Positions 16,078 to 24,220 of a DNA stretch of 64,000 nt are shown here, one piece after another. The DNA is from JAWXCE01 sp033764775 (GTDB taxonomy: Bacteria > Pseudomonadota > Alphaproteobacteria > Rhizobiales > Rhodomicrobiaceae), in NCBI GenBank assembly GCA_033764775.1, contig JANRIQ010000004.1:47583-111582 (forward strand), read 5' to 3'. The notes under the pieces were generated by a model, which was given only the letters and a program-made list of their open reading frames with translations, was not told the DNA's origin and did not search any database. A program made the translations under genes and the position numbers. Each line of letters starts with the position of its first letter. Position 1 is the first letter of the stretch.

Positions 16078-16632
16078 CTAGGCGCGGCTGAGGCGAATAT
16101 CGATCTCGCGCGTCACGAAACGCCATTCGGGCGAGGCGCGCAAGCCGACGAGCAGCGCATCGAACTCCGCCTCATGCTCGGGCGCGAATTCAAACCAGGT
16201 GAGAAAATCGAACGGCTGGCCGAGATCGCGGCAGTGGTAGAGCTGGCGTGCGACCGCGGGCAGATATTTCAGGCTGCCGGCGATATGGCGCGACTCGGCC
16301 TCGAAAATGCGCCGCCGTTCGTCCTGCGTCATCTCCCACCATGCGCGCAATTTGGCGATGGGGATGAGCGCGGCGCGCGTCGCTTCCGGTCGCCCGAGCC
16401 CTGCTTGCCGGGCGACGAGCTGCGCCCTCTCTGGGCGCTCGACATAGCGGGCGTGACTGGCGACGCCCGCGAGCGGCCAGCCCGGCGAGGGCTGCGGCGG
16501 CGCCTCCACGCGGTCAACCGCAACGCGCCGAGCGGCGGGCAACGGTTCGCCGCAGACCGCCGTGATCGAGGTCACGCGCCAGGCGCCGGCGTCGCACGCG
16601 GAGAACACGGTGAACATCAGGCGCCCTTTCAA
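16078..16632 (-). CDS. Chlorite dismutase-family heme protein
   Basis: A 184-aa protein whose second half is clearly of the chlorite dismutase/HemQ superfamily: LIPIAKLRAWWEMTQDERRRIFEAESRHI, then LPAVARQLYHCRDLGQPFDFLTWFEFAPEHEAEF. His133 in LYHCRDL is the probable proximal heme ligand by family pattern. It is the short form found in Gram-negative bacteria. True chlorite dismutases carry a distal Arg, which I could not place with confidence, so chlorite-degrading activity is not claimed. It diverges from the VIT-type transporter gene, with 89 bases between, suggesting shared iron/heme-linked control. Confidence 0.78.
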   Translation of the reverse strand: MKGRLMFTVFSACDAGAWRVTSITAVCGEPLPAARRVAVDRVEAPPQPSPGWPLAGVASHARYVERPERAQLVARQAGLGRPEATRAALIPIAKLRAWWEMTQDERRRIFEAESRHIAGSLKYLPAVARQLYHCRDLGQPFDFLTWFEFAPEHEAEFDALLVGLRASPEWRFVTREIDIRLSRA

Positions 16633-16721
16633 TTTTGCCCCATCAAGCTTCGCGCCGCACGCGGCCCCTGTTACGCGCGTCGCCGGTTGACAGGAAAGCG
16701 TGGGCGCGGCACCTCGACAGC

Positions 16722-17444
16722 ATGAGCCAACTCGAGCATTCGCACCACCCGGAACGCATCGCAGAGCGGCTGGCGACGGGCCCCCGCGCCAGCTACATCC
16801 GCGACTGGGTTTATGGCGGCATCGACGGCGCGATCACCACCTTCGCCATCGTCGCGGGCGCGATCGGCGCCGGGCTGGAGAGCCGCTACGTGCTCATTCT
16901 CGGCGCGGCGAACATCCTCGCCGACGGGCTGTCGATGGCGGCGGCCAATTACTTCGGCACGCGCACCGAGATCGAGGAGTATGAGCACGTGCGCTCCATG
17001 GAGGAGCGGCATCTAGACGCCGACGCGGACGGCGAACGCGAGGAGGTGCGCCAGATTTTCGAGGCGAAGGGCTTCAAGGGCCGCGACCTGGAGCGGGCGG
17101 TCGGCGTCATCACGGCCGAGCGCGAGCGCTGGATCGCGACGATGATGGCGGAGGAACACGGCTTGCCGCCGGTGAACCGGTCAGCGGTGAAGTCGGCGTG
17201 GGCGACCTTCGCCGCATTCGTGCTATGCGGCTTCGTGCCCATCGCGCCGTTCGTCGCGGGCGCGCCGCACGCGCCTTGGGCGGCCCTCGCGATGACGGCG
17301 GCGGTGTTTTTCGCCATCGGCTCGATCCGCTCCCGCTGGTCGCCGAAAGCCTGGTGGCGGGCGGGGGCCGAGACGCTAGTCATCGGCCTCGCCGCCGCCG
17401 GGGTCGCCTATCTGGTCGGCGACGTGCTGCACAAGGTGCTGTGA
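16722..17444 (+). CDS. VIT1/CCC1 family iron/manganese transporter
   Basis: A 240-aa membrane protein from ATG 16722. VYGGIDGAITTFAIVAGAIGAGL (D-G-x-x-T/S-F motif), ILGAANILADGLSMAAANYFGTRTE and the charged cytoplasmic helix-hairpin rich in E (EEYEHVRSMEERH, EEVRQIFEAKGF) are the hallmarks of vacuolar-iron-transporter homologues, in which the Glu-rich domain binds metal. Five hydrophobic segments are visible. It likely exports or sequesters Fe(II)/Mn(II). Translation could begin upstream at 16635, but the family N-terminus fits 16722. Confidence 0.88.
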   Translation: MSQLEHSHHPERIAERLATGPRASYIRDWVYGGIDGAITTFAIVAGAIGAGLESRYVLILGAANILADGLSMAAANYFGTRTEIEEYEHVRSMEERHLDADADGEREEVRQIFEAKGFKGRDLERAVGVITAERERWIATMMAEEHGLPPVNRSAVKSAWATFAAFVLCGFVPIAPFVAGAPHAPWAALAMTAAVFFAIGSIRSRWSPKAWWRAGAETLVIGLAAAGVAYLVGDVLHKVL

Positions 17445-17465
17445 CGCCCGACTTTAAGCCGGGCG
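17445..17465. terminator. Bidirectional hairpin between VIT and yceI
   Basis: CGCCCG at 17445-17450 pairs with CGGGCG at 17460-17465 around a nine-base loop containing CTTTAAG. It lies exactly between two convergent genes and could stop both. T-runs are short, so it is a moderate call. Confidence 0.45.
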
Positions 17466-17473
17466 CTTAGCGC

Positions 17474-18037
17474 TTACTTCTTGGTCATCTCGGTTTCGAT
17501 CGAGATCTCGATGGCGTCCGAGATCGCCGGGGCGTAGGCGCCCATGTTGAAGTCCGAGCGTTTCACCGTGGTTTTGGCCGAGACGCCGACCGCGGGCTTC
17601 TTGGAGAAGGGATGCTCGCCCTTGAAGTTCAGCGTCGCGTCCAGCACCACCGGCTTCGTCACGCCTTTGATCGTGAGATCGCCCATGATTTTGCCGGTTT
17701 TCTCGCCTGTTTTCTCGATCTTCGTCGATTTGAACGTGATCTGCGGAAATTTCTCGGCGTCGAACCACTCCGGCTTGGCCAGGAAGCTCTCGGCGCCCAG
17801 CGACACCGCCTGGATGTTTTTGGTGGGGATGGTGACGCTCAGCGCGCTCTTTTCGGGCGCGGCGGCGTCGAAGGTCAACTCGCCGTCGTAATCCTTCACG
17901 TAAGCGGCGGTGCGGCTCAGGCCGAAATGGTCCCAGGTGAAGCGGATTTCGGTGTGCTTCTTATCGAAAACATAAGTGTCGGCGGCGAATGCATGCGCGG
18001 TCATGGCGATGAGCGCGGCGAATGCTAGGCGGATCAT
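17474..18037 (-). CDS. YceI family periplasmic protein
   Basis: A 187-aa exported protein from MIRLAFAALIAMTAHAFA (signal peptide, cut after AFA). The mature part is the YceI lipocalin-like barrel: YVFDKKHTEIRFTWDHFGLSRTAAYVKDYDGEL, SLSVTIP-like LSVTIPTKNI, and the C-terminal ISDAIEISIETEM. Members bind isoprenoid or amphiphilic ligands. The annotated frame can be extended 23 residues upstream, but the signal peptide fixes the start at 18037. It ends 9 bases from the shared hairpin with the VIT gene. Confidence 0.9.
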   Translation of the reverse strand: MIRLAFAALIAMTAHAFAADTYVFDKKHTEIRFTWDHFGLSRTAAYVKDYDGELTFDAAAPEKSALSVTIPTKNIQAVSLGAESFLAKPEWFDAEKFPQITFKSTKIEKTGEKTGKIMGDLTIKGVTKPVVLDATLNFKGEHPFSKKPAVGVSAKTTVKRSDFNMGAYAPAISDAIEISIETEMTKK

Positions 18038-18146
18038 GGCGATCTCCAAGGTTCGGATAAGTTGAACTCGCGTGGACGTATTTGGACTTCGCGCGGCGGA
18101 AGTCACTTTAATTTCCCGTGAACGGCGATGTGCTATCGCGCGACGG

Positions 18147-18905
18147 TTAGGCGAGATTGAGGCTCATGCCGCCGTCAACCATGATGCCCTCGCCGGTCGT
18201 GTAGGCGCTGTCGTCCGAGGCGAGGAACAGCGCGACGCGCGCGACCTCCTCCGGCGTGCCGAAGCGGCGCATGGGCATCTGCGCGAGCAGCGCCTTCGCC
18301 ATCAGCGGGTTCTCGGTGTAGCGGCCCGTCATGGCGGTCGGGATGAAGCCTGGGCACATGTAGTTGCAGCGGATGCCATAGGGCGCGAGTTCCACCGCCA
18401 GGCTGCGCGACAGGCCCGCGACCGCCGCTTTCGCCGTGGAGTAAGCCGAGAGCTGGCGCGCGTGCTGCACCGCCATGATCGACGACAGGTTGACGATGGC
18501 GGCCTTGCCTGACGCCTGCAGAAGCGGCAGCGCCGCACGCGTGACGCGCACCGTTCCCCACACATGCGGGTTCAGCACGCTCTCCCAAGCCGCATCGTCG
18601 GTGTGGCGAAAGTCGGCGCGCAGCAGGTTGCCCGCGTTGTTCACGAGGACGTCGAGCTTGCCGTGTGTGGCTTTCACGGCGGCCATCACCGCGTTGATCT
18701 CGCCCGCGTCCGTGACATCCAGCCGATGCCCGGCGGCCTGCGCTCCGCCCGCGTTGATAGCGGCGACCGTTGCGGCGGCGGCGTCCGCATCGCGGTCGGT
18801 GACGTAGACGAATGCGCCTTCATCCGCGAACAGCTTCGCCATCGCCCGGCCGAGGCCATTGCCCGCGCCCGTGATCAGCGCAATCTTGCCCTCGAGCCGT
18901 CCCAT
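18147..18905 (-). CDS. Short-chain dehydrogenase/reductase (SDR)
   Basis: A 252-aa classical SDR from MGRLEGKIALITGAG. The cofactor loop TGAGNGLGRA (from Thr12), VLVNNAGN (89-92 NNAG), Ser141/Ser142, Tyr155 and Lys159 (YSTAK) form the expected catalytic set. Aspartate after the second strand (VTDRDADAA) favours NAD(H). The C-terminal YTTGEGIMVDGGMSL is the common SDR ending. The substrate cannot be told. The gene stands alone, 109 bases downstream (in its own direction, upstream of) the yceI start and facing away from the chemoreceptor gene. Confidence 0.88.
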   Translation of the reverse strand: MGRLEGKIALITGAGNGLGRAMAKLFADEGAFVYVTDRDADAAAATVAAINAGGAQAAGHRLDVTDAGEINAVMAAVKATHGKLDVLVNNAGNLLRADFRHTDDAAWESVLNPHVWGTVRVTRAALPLLQASGKAAIVNLSSIMAVQHARQLSAYSTAKAAVAGLSRSLAVELAPYGIRCNYMCPGFIPTAMTGRYTENPLMAKALLAQMPMRRFGTPEEVARVALFLASDDSAYTTGEGIMVDGGMSLNLA

Positions 18906-19069
18906 GGCCGCCTCCCGTAATGCCCCGCGCTTTTGGCCGCCGTCGCGCCGAATTGTCAAGCCTCGCGCGCAAAAGCGCGTATCCGGCGCATTTTAACCAT
19001 TCGCGTCAGCCTCGCTTAACCATAACCCGCTAGCCTCCGTCGCACCCACACGTACAACCGGATCGCCCC

Positions 19070-21175
19070 ATGGGTCTCATCGCTCCCGCATCCTGGCTCG
19101 GACAGAACGGCGCCGCCGCCAAGCTCGCCGCCCTCGACCGGTCGCTGGCGATCGTTGAGTTCGACCTGGACGGCAAGATTTTGAGCGTGAACGACAATTT
19201 CTGCGCCACCATGGGCTACGCCGCCCATGAGGTGGTGGGCGCCCCGCACAAGCTGTTCGTCGATCCGGCCCATGAAACGAGCGCCGAATATCGCAGTTTC
19301 TGGCGCGATCTGCGCGCCGGCGCCTTCAAGGCGGGCGAGTTCCGGCGGATCGCCAAGGGCGGCCGCGAGGTGTGGCTGCAGGCGACGTACAATCCCGTTG
19401 TGGGAGCGGGGGCCGCGCCGGCGAAAATCGTGAAATTCGCCACCGACATCACTGCGCAGGTCATCCAGAACGCGTCTTATCGCGGGCAAATCGAGGCCAT
19501 CAACAAGTCCCAGGCGGTGATTGAGTTCACGCTGGACGGCCGCGTGCTGGCGGCGAACGACAACTTCCTCAGCGCGCTCGGTTACGCCCGCGACGAGATT
19601 GTCGGACGCCACCACCGCATATTCATGGACCCGGCCGAGGCCGCGACCGACGCCTATCGGGCTTTCTGGGAAATGCTGCGACGCGGCGAGTTCCAGGCCG
19701 GCGAGTACCGCCGCCTGGCCAAAGGCGGCCGGGAGGTCTGGATCCAGGCCACGTACAACCCCATCCTGGACCCGGAAGGACGGCCGCTCAAGATTGTGAA
19801 ATTCGCCGCCGACATCACGGAAGCCAAGCTGCGCAACGCCGACAGCCAGGGCAAGATCGACGCCATCGACAAATCCCAGGCCATCATCGAGTTCACGCTG
19901 GACGGCGTCATTCTGACCGCCAACGCCAATTTCCTCACCGTGATGGGTTACGGAGCGGACGAGGTGATCGGCAAGCATCACCGCATGTTCGTGGAGCCTC
20001 CCCACGACGAAAGCCCCGAATATCGCGGGTTCTGGGAGCGGCTCCGGCGCGGAGAGTATCAATCCGGCGAGTTCCGCCGCGTCGGCAAAGGCGGGCGGCC
20101 CGTCTGGATACATGGCTCGTACAACGCCATTCTCGACCCCAGCGGACGGCCTGTAAAGGTTGTCAAGATCGCGACGGACATCACCGCGCAAGTGCGGGTG
20201 CGCGAACAGATCAAGCTTCTCTCGCTCGTTGCGAACGAAACCGACAACTCCGTCCTCATCACGGACGCGGCCGGGCGCATCGAATACGTGAACCCCGGCT
20301 TCACCAAGCTCACCCACTACACCATGGACGAGGTGCGCGGCAAAAAGCCGGGCGACATCCTGCAGGGCCCAGCGACGAGCCCGGCCACGAAGGCGAAAAT
20401 CCGCGCCAAACTCGACAAGCGCACGCCGTTCTACGACGAGATCCTCAACTACACCAAAGAGGGCGAGCCGTACTGGATATCGCTCTCGATCAACCCGGTG
20501 TTCGACGAGTTCGGCCGGCTGGAGCGGTTCGTCTCCATTCAGGCCAATGTCACCGAGACGAAGACGGCGGCGCTCCAGTTCAACGCGCGCATGGAGGCCA
20601 TCCAGAAGGCGAACGCAGTGGCGGAGTGGACGCCGGCCGGCGCGCTCGTCGCCGCCAATCCCCTGCTCGCCGCCGCTCTCAGCGCCAGCGACCACGGCGA
20701 AGTCGAGGCTGCGCTCAAGCTTGAGCGGCTGCTCGGGGCGGACGACCTCGCCCGTCTGCGCCGCGGCGATAATCTCATGAAGGAGGTGCAGGTCGATTGC
20801 GGCCGCGAAGTCTGGCTGTCATGCAGCTTCCTGCCAATTTACGACTATCGCGGCGAACTCGTGCGCTTCGTGATGTATGCGACCGACGTGACCGAGCGCC
20901 GACGCGCGATCGCCGAGGCCAACCGGGTCATGCAGACGGTGCTCGCGCAGATCAGCGCCATCGCGCGGGAAATCGACGGCATCACCGGGCAGACCAACCT
21001 CTTGGCGCTCAATGCGACGATCGAGGCGGCGCGGGCGGGCGAGGCCGGGCGCGGCTTTAGTGTGGTGGCTGAGGAGGTGCGCATGCTCGCCCGCCGCACG
21101 GGCGCCTCCACTTCGAAAATCAGCCGCCTTGTGAATGAGACCCGCAACCGCATCGAAACCTTGAGCGGGGCATGA
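19070..21175 (+). CDS. Soluble chemoreceptor with tandem PAS domains
   Basis: A 701-aa cytoplasmic protein without membrane segments. Three highly similar PAS-PAC units start near residues 25, 147 and 269 (FDLDGKILSVNDNF, FTLDGRVLAANDNF, FTLDGVILTANANF), each ending in IVKFA.DIT. A fourth, different PAS unit begins at about residue 385 (TDNSVLITDAAGRIEYVNPGF), and a degenerate fifth (EWTPAGALVAANP) follows. The C-terminus is a shortened chemoreceptor signalling tip: IDGITGQTNLLALNATIEAARAGEAGRGFSVVAEEVR (partly quoted motifs) and about 35 more residues, with almost no adaptation helices. It probably senses redox, light or a small ligand and couples to CheA/CheW; no che genes are in the window. 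Confidence 0.9.
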   Translation: MGLIAPASWLGQNGAAAKLAALDRSLAIVEFDLDGKILSVNDNFCATMGYAAHEVVGAPHKLFVDPAHETSAEYRSFWRDLRAGAFKAGEFRRIAKGGREVWLQATYNPVVGAGAAPAKIVKFATDITAQVIQNASYRGQIEAINKSQAVIEFTLDGRVLAANDNFLSALGYARDEIVGRHHRIFMDPAEAATDAYRAFWEMLRRGEFQAGEYRRLAKGGREVWIQATYNPILDPEGRPLKIVKFAADITEAKLRNADSQGKIDAIDKSQAIIEFTLDGVILTANANFLTVMGYGADEVIGKHHRMFVEPPHDESPEYRGFWERLRRGEYQSGEFRRVGKGGRPVWIHGSYNAILDPSGRPVKVVKIATDITAQVRVREQIKLLSLVANETDNSVLITDAAGRIEYVNPGFTKLTHYTMDEVRGKKPGDILQGPATSPATKAKIRAKLDKRTPFYDEILNYTKEGEPYWISLSINPVFDEFGRLERFVSIQANVTETKTAALQFNARMEAIQKANAVAEWTPAGALVAANPLLAAALSASDHGEVEAALKLERLLGADDLARLRRGDNLMKEVQVDCGREVWLSCSFLPIYDYRGELVRFVMYATDVTERRRAIAEANRVMQTVLAQISAIAREIDGITGQTNLLALNATIEAARAGEAGRGFSVVAEEVRMLARRTGASTSKISRLVNETRNRIETLSGA

Positions 21176-21180
21176 AAAAA

Positions 21181-21198
21181 CCGGGCTGTGAGGCCCGG
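21181..21198. terminator. Hairpin after the chemoreceptor gene
   Basis: CCGGGC (21181-21186) pairs with GCCCGG (21193-21198) five bases after the stop codon. The A-run is on the left (AAAAAA at 21175-21180), so the canonical stem-plus-U-run reads on the minus strand, while rightward transcripts would see only TCTCC. A second perfect stem, 21212-21218 with 21223-21229, follows immediately. Confidence 0.5.
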
Positions 21199-21745
21199 TC
21201 TCCAGTCGCGGGGCCGGATCGCTCCGGCCGTGGCGCCAACGTCCCGTCATAGACTTGGCGGGTGATGGAGCTGATATTTGCTGATCTTATACGCCACTTT
21301 AAGGAGAGACCGAACCTTACGCGCCCTTTGCCCAATACCGTGATGCTCAGAATTACGCCTATTCAGATTGAACAGGTAGTTCTGCATCTAGCTCTCCATG
21401 TGCGTGCTGCGCCAAAACGGCCAACGCCTGAAGGACTCCGCTTTGGCGGATCGAGGGAGGCCCCTCGGCTCCCTGCCCCGTCTGCCCGCATCTGACTGAA
21501 ATATATCGTGGGTGAGCTTTGCAGCGACGTGCGATTGTTTGCGCCTGCAAAAGTCTATCATCGACTATCCCGCGCCGGATGGCGGTTGCGGGAGCGCCGG
21601 ACTGCCCGGGCTCTCCCGGCTTCTTGCGGCATTCGCTGACGGAGGCGAATGTTTACAAACCGACTTCGAGGGTTGAAGCATCGCCCTCGTCCATCATCAT
21701 GCCACGATTCGCAGTGTGAGCTGGAAAGGTTAACGATTTATGAAT
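21199..21745. other. Hairpin-rich intergenic region, no supported protein gene
   Basis: About 550 bases between the chemoreceptor and rpoH hold only short unconvincing frames. Several stems stand out: 21212-21229 (7 bp, loop TCGC); TCCGC/GCGGA around 21437-21451; GGGAG/CTCCC around 21455-21475; and 21630-21636 with 21645-21651 (7 bp, loop TGACGGAG), followed by TTTACAAAC. The minus-strand U-run hairpin at 21175-21198 would terminate a leftward transcript from here. This looks like a small-RNA locus, but I could not match it to 6S, SRP, RNase P or tmRNA. Confidence 0.35.
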
Positions 21746-21764
21746 GCGGCGGCGCGGCCGCCGC
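21746..21764 (-). terminator. Probable rpoH terminator
   Basis: A perfect 8-bp GC stem (21746-21753 with 21757-21764, loop GCG) lies 18 bases beyond the rpoH stop on the minus strand, followed leftward by ATTCATAAATCGTT. The T-run is weak. Confidence 0.45.
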
Positions 21765-21782
21765 GAGAGGCACAGGCGCGCC

Positions 21783-22664
21783 CTAGCGCATCGCCGTGCC
21801 CACGTCCGCGGCGGCGGATTTCTGCACCGCCTTCTGCACCTTCTCGAACGCGCGCACCTCGATCTGCCGAATGCGCTCGCGGCTGACGCCAAACTCCTCC
21901 GACAGCTCTTCAAGCGTCAGCGGGTCGTCCGCAAGGCGACGGGCGGCGAAGATGCGGCGCTCGCGGTCGTTCAGCCCTTCGAGCGCGCTCTGCAGATAGT
22001 TTCGGCGATGCTCCAGCTCCTCGCGGTCGAGAAGCGAAGTCTCCTGGTCCGCGGTCTCATCCACGAGCCAGTCCTGCCACTCGCCGCCCTCGGCGTCGGC
22101 GCGCAACGGCGCGTTGAGCGAGGAGTCTCCGCCAAGGCGCCGGTTCATGGAGACCACATCCGTCTCGGGCACGCCCAAATGCGTGGCGATCTTGGCGACC
22201 TGATCGGGGCGAAGATCGCCGTCCTCAAGCGCCTGCATCTGGCCCTTCAGCCGACGCAGGTTGAAAAACAGCTTCTTCTGGCTCGCGGTGGTGCCCATCT
22301 TGACGAGGCTCCACGACCGCAGGATGTACTCCTGGATCGCCGCCCTGATCCACCACATGGCGTAGGTGGCGAGGCGGAAGCCCTTATCCGGATCGAACCG
22401 CTTCACAGCCTGCATGAGGCCGACATTGCCCTCGGACACCACCTCGCCGATCGGCAAGCCATAGCCGCGATAGCCCATGGCGATGCGCGCGACCAGGCGC
22501 AGATGGGACGTGACCAGCTTCTGGGCGGCGTCCGCATCCTCATGCTCCTGCCAGCGCTTGGCGAGCATGTATTCTTCCTGCGGCTCCAGCATGGGAAAGC
22601 GGCGAATCTCCTCCAAATAGCGAGTGAGACCTCCCGCGGCCGCGACTGATGGAACTGTAGCCAT
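21783..22664 (-). CDS. rpoH: RNA polymerase heat-shock sigma factor RpoH
   Basis: A 293-aa sigma-32 from MATVPSVAAAGGLTRYLEEIRRFPML; GGAG lies 10 bases before this ATG, and longer starts at 22724 are less like the family. Region 2 is textbook RpoH: TSHLRLVARIAMGYRGYGLP, SEGNVGLMQAVKRFDP, GFRLATYAMWWIRAAIQEYILRSWSLVK. The RpoH box that contacts core polymerase, around QKKLFFNLR, is present. Region 4.2 is LTLEELSEEFGVSRERIRQIEVRAFEK. It is transcribed in the same direction as rluD, 100 bases downstream of it, an order seen in other alphaproteobacteria. It directs heat-shock gene transcription. Confidence 0.97.
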   Translation of the reverse strand: MATVPSVAAAGGLTRYLEEIRRFPMLEPQEEYMLAKRWQEHEDADAAQKLVTSHLRLVARIAMGYRGYGLPIGEVVSEGNVGLMQAVKRFDPDKGFRLATYAMWWIRAAIQEYILRSWSLVKMGTTASQKKLFFNLRRLKGQMQALEDGDLRPDQVAKIATHLGVPETDVVSMNRRLGGDSSLNAPLRADAEGGEWQDWLVDETADQETSLLDREELEHRRNYLQSALEGLNDRERRIFAARRLADDPLTLEELSEEFGVSRERIRQIEVRAFEKVQKAVQKSAAADVGTAMR

Positions 22665-22764
22665 CTCTTCACACTCCATTCCGGTTTGTCGGCGCTTAAC
22701 CGGACGCCCTTTCGGCGCATCCAATCAGCCCACCGTTTCGCGCCTTTGCGTACAACGCGCGAGT

Positions 22765-23784
22765 TCAAGCTTTATGATGACAAGATCGCAAGATTTTGAT
22801 GATTGACATCATATCGTCGTGGGGCGCGGACGAAAAACGCAGTGTCTTGCGTGTTTTGGGGTGCTCGAACGCAAGCGTTTCCGCGTGCAGCGCCTGTCTT
22901 TTCAGCGAGATAATCTCAGATTTGAGTGGTTCCGGCAAGACACGAGTCTTTGAAGAGAAGCCGGCGCCATAGAGAGCGTCGCCCATTAGCGGGTGTCCCA
23001 GATGCGCCATATGCACCCGCACCTGATGGGTGCGCCCGGTCTCAAGCCGGCACGACATGAGGCTGATCGCCGCCGCAGCGTCCCGACGCTCGCCGCAATC
23101 GAACGTCTCCAGCCTCTCGTAATGCGTCACCGCGATCCGCCCGCCTTTCCGCGTCACCGCCATTTTAAGGCGAGACGCCGGATGACGGGCGATGGGCGCC
23201 GAGAGCGCGCCGGACGGAGGCTGCGGCTCGCCCCACACAAGCGCCAGATAGCGCCGCTCAAGCGCGCCCGTGCGGCCGTGATCGGCGAACTGCGCGGCGA
23301 GCGCCCGGTGCGCCGCATCCGTTTTGGCGACGACCATCAGCCCGGTCGTGTCCTTGTCGAGCCGGTGAACGACCCCGGGCCGCATGACCCCGCCGACGCC
23401 GGAGAGGCTGGCGCCGCAATGGGCGATGAGCGCGTTGACGAGCGTGCCGTCGCGGGCGCCGGGCGCGGGATGGACGACCATGCCCGCCGGCTTGTCGATC
23501 ACGATGAGCTGATCGTCCTCGTAAACGACGGTGAGCGGAATGGCCTCGGGCTGCGGCTCGGCCGGACGCGGCGGGGGCGTCTCGAGGCGCAGGGCGTCGC
23601 CGCGTTTGACCTTGTGTCCCGGCTCGATTACCGTTCGGCCGTTCACGCTGAGGCGGCCAGACCGGATATGCTCCTGCGCCTGCGTCCGGCTCAGATCCGG
23701 CAGCCGCGCAACTGCGACCTTGTCCAATCGCGCGCCGTCATCGGACGCCTCGGCGATCGCGTGCTGAATGATAGGATCGGGCAT
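22765..23784 (-). CDS. rluD: RluA-family 23S rRNA pseudouridine synthase, probably RluD
   Basis: A 339-aa protein. Residues about 17-75 form the S4 RNA-binding domain (GARLDKVAVARLPDLSRTQAQEHI, SVNGRTV). The catalytic domain has the RluA-family motif HRLDKDTTGLMVVAK with Asp143 as the nucleophile, and ETGRTHQVRVHMAHLGHPLMGD. Length and S4 domain favour RluD (U1911, U1915, U1917 of helix 69) over RluC. The start codon is only nine bases from the divergent small membrane protein's first ATG, so leader sequences must be very short or lie within the neighbour. Confidence 0.9.
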   Translation of the reverse strand: MPDPIIQHAIAEASDDGARLDKVAVARLPDLSRTQAQEHIRSGRLSVNGRTVIEPGHKVKRGDALRLETPPPRPAEPQPEAIPLTVVYEDDQLIVIDKPAGMVVHPAPGARDGTLVNALIAHCGASLSGVGGVMRPGVVHRLDKDTTGLMVVAKTDAAHRALAAQFADHGRTGALERRYLALVWGEPQPPSGALSAPIARHPASRLKMAVTRKGGRIAVTHYERLETFDCGERRDAAAAISLMSCRLETGRTHQVRVHMAHLGHPLMGDALYGAGFSSKTRVLPEPLKSEIISLKRQALHAETLAFEHPKTRKTLRFSSAPHDDMMSIIKILRSCHHKA

Positions 23785-23793
23785 CGAAGCTGC

Positions 23794-24171
23794 ATGATTA
23801 TGAACGAAGACGCCGGTTTACAAGGCGGGTGGACTCCGCGCCAGATCAGAAACCTGAAAATCGCCGTCGTGGCGATGGGGGTGATGCTGATCGTGGGCTT
23901 CGTGGCCCTGCTGATCGGTTTCGTGCATCAGGCCTCGAAGATGGGCCGCAGCGCTGCGCCGCCCGCCGCGCCTGAAGCCCTGGCGGCGCCGGCGGCCCCA
24001 TCGTCGCGCGAGAGCGTCATTTCCATCGGGGCCGACGCCGAGGTGGTTGCGACGCACGCGGCTGGTGGAATGCTGGTGGTGGAGGTCAAGCGCGAGGGCG
24101 GGCGGGACTTGCTGTTCATCGACCCGCAAACCGGCGCCCTCGTCTCCAAGACGGCGCTTCGGCCGGAGTGA
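23794..24171 (+). CDS. Small single-pass membrane protein (DUF6476-like), divergent to rluD
   Basis: A 125-aa protein from ATG 23794 (a second ATG at 23800 is equally possible). One transmembrane helix, IAVVAMGVMLIVGFVALLIGFV, follows a short cytoplasmic N-terminus, then a Pro/Ala-rich linker and a small periplasmic beta domain ending LLFIDPQTGALVSKTALRP. Position opposite rluD and this architecture recall the alphaproteobacterial DUF6476 proteins, a memory-based match. Function unknown. tRNA-Glu starts 49 bases downstream. Confidence 0.68.
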   Translation: MIMNEDAGLQGGWTPRQIRNLKIAVVAMGVMLIVGFVALLIGFVHQASKMGRSAAPPAAPEALAAPAAPSSRESVISIGADAEVVATHAAGGMLVVEVKREGGRDLLFIDPQTGALVSKTALRPE

Positions 24172-24181
24172 CCCGCGCCGC

Positions 24182-24209
24182 TTTACAAATCCGACGCTAT
24201 GCTTATCTT
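24182..24209 (+). promoter_or_regulatory. Candidate promoter of tRNA-Glu
   Basis: TTTACA at 24182-24187 and TATCTT at 24204-24209 are separated by 16 bases, which puts the transcription start a few bases before the mature tRNA 5' end at 24221. It fits a sigma-70-type promoter by eye. Confidence 0.4.
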
Positions 24210-24220
24210 CTTTTAGCGCC

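Noticed and set aside
19016..20695. 559-codon minus-strand frame opposite the chemoreceptor gene
   Set aside because: High-GC antisense frame; its repetitive Arg/Gly/His composition mirrors the tandem PAS repeats on the coding strand.
21199..21745. 6S RNA, SRP RNA, RNase P RNA or two-piece tmRNA
   Set aside because: None of the conserved sequence signatures I know for these RNAs was found, on either strand, including no tmRNA tag sequence.
22993..23790. Long plus-strand open frame joined to the small membrane protein gene
   Set aside because: It is the antisense shadow of rluD; only the part from 23794 on has a signal-anchor domain and a plausible start.
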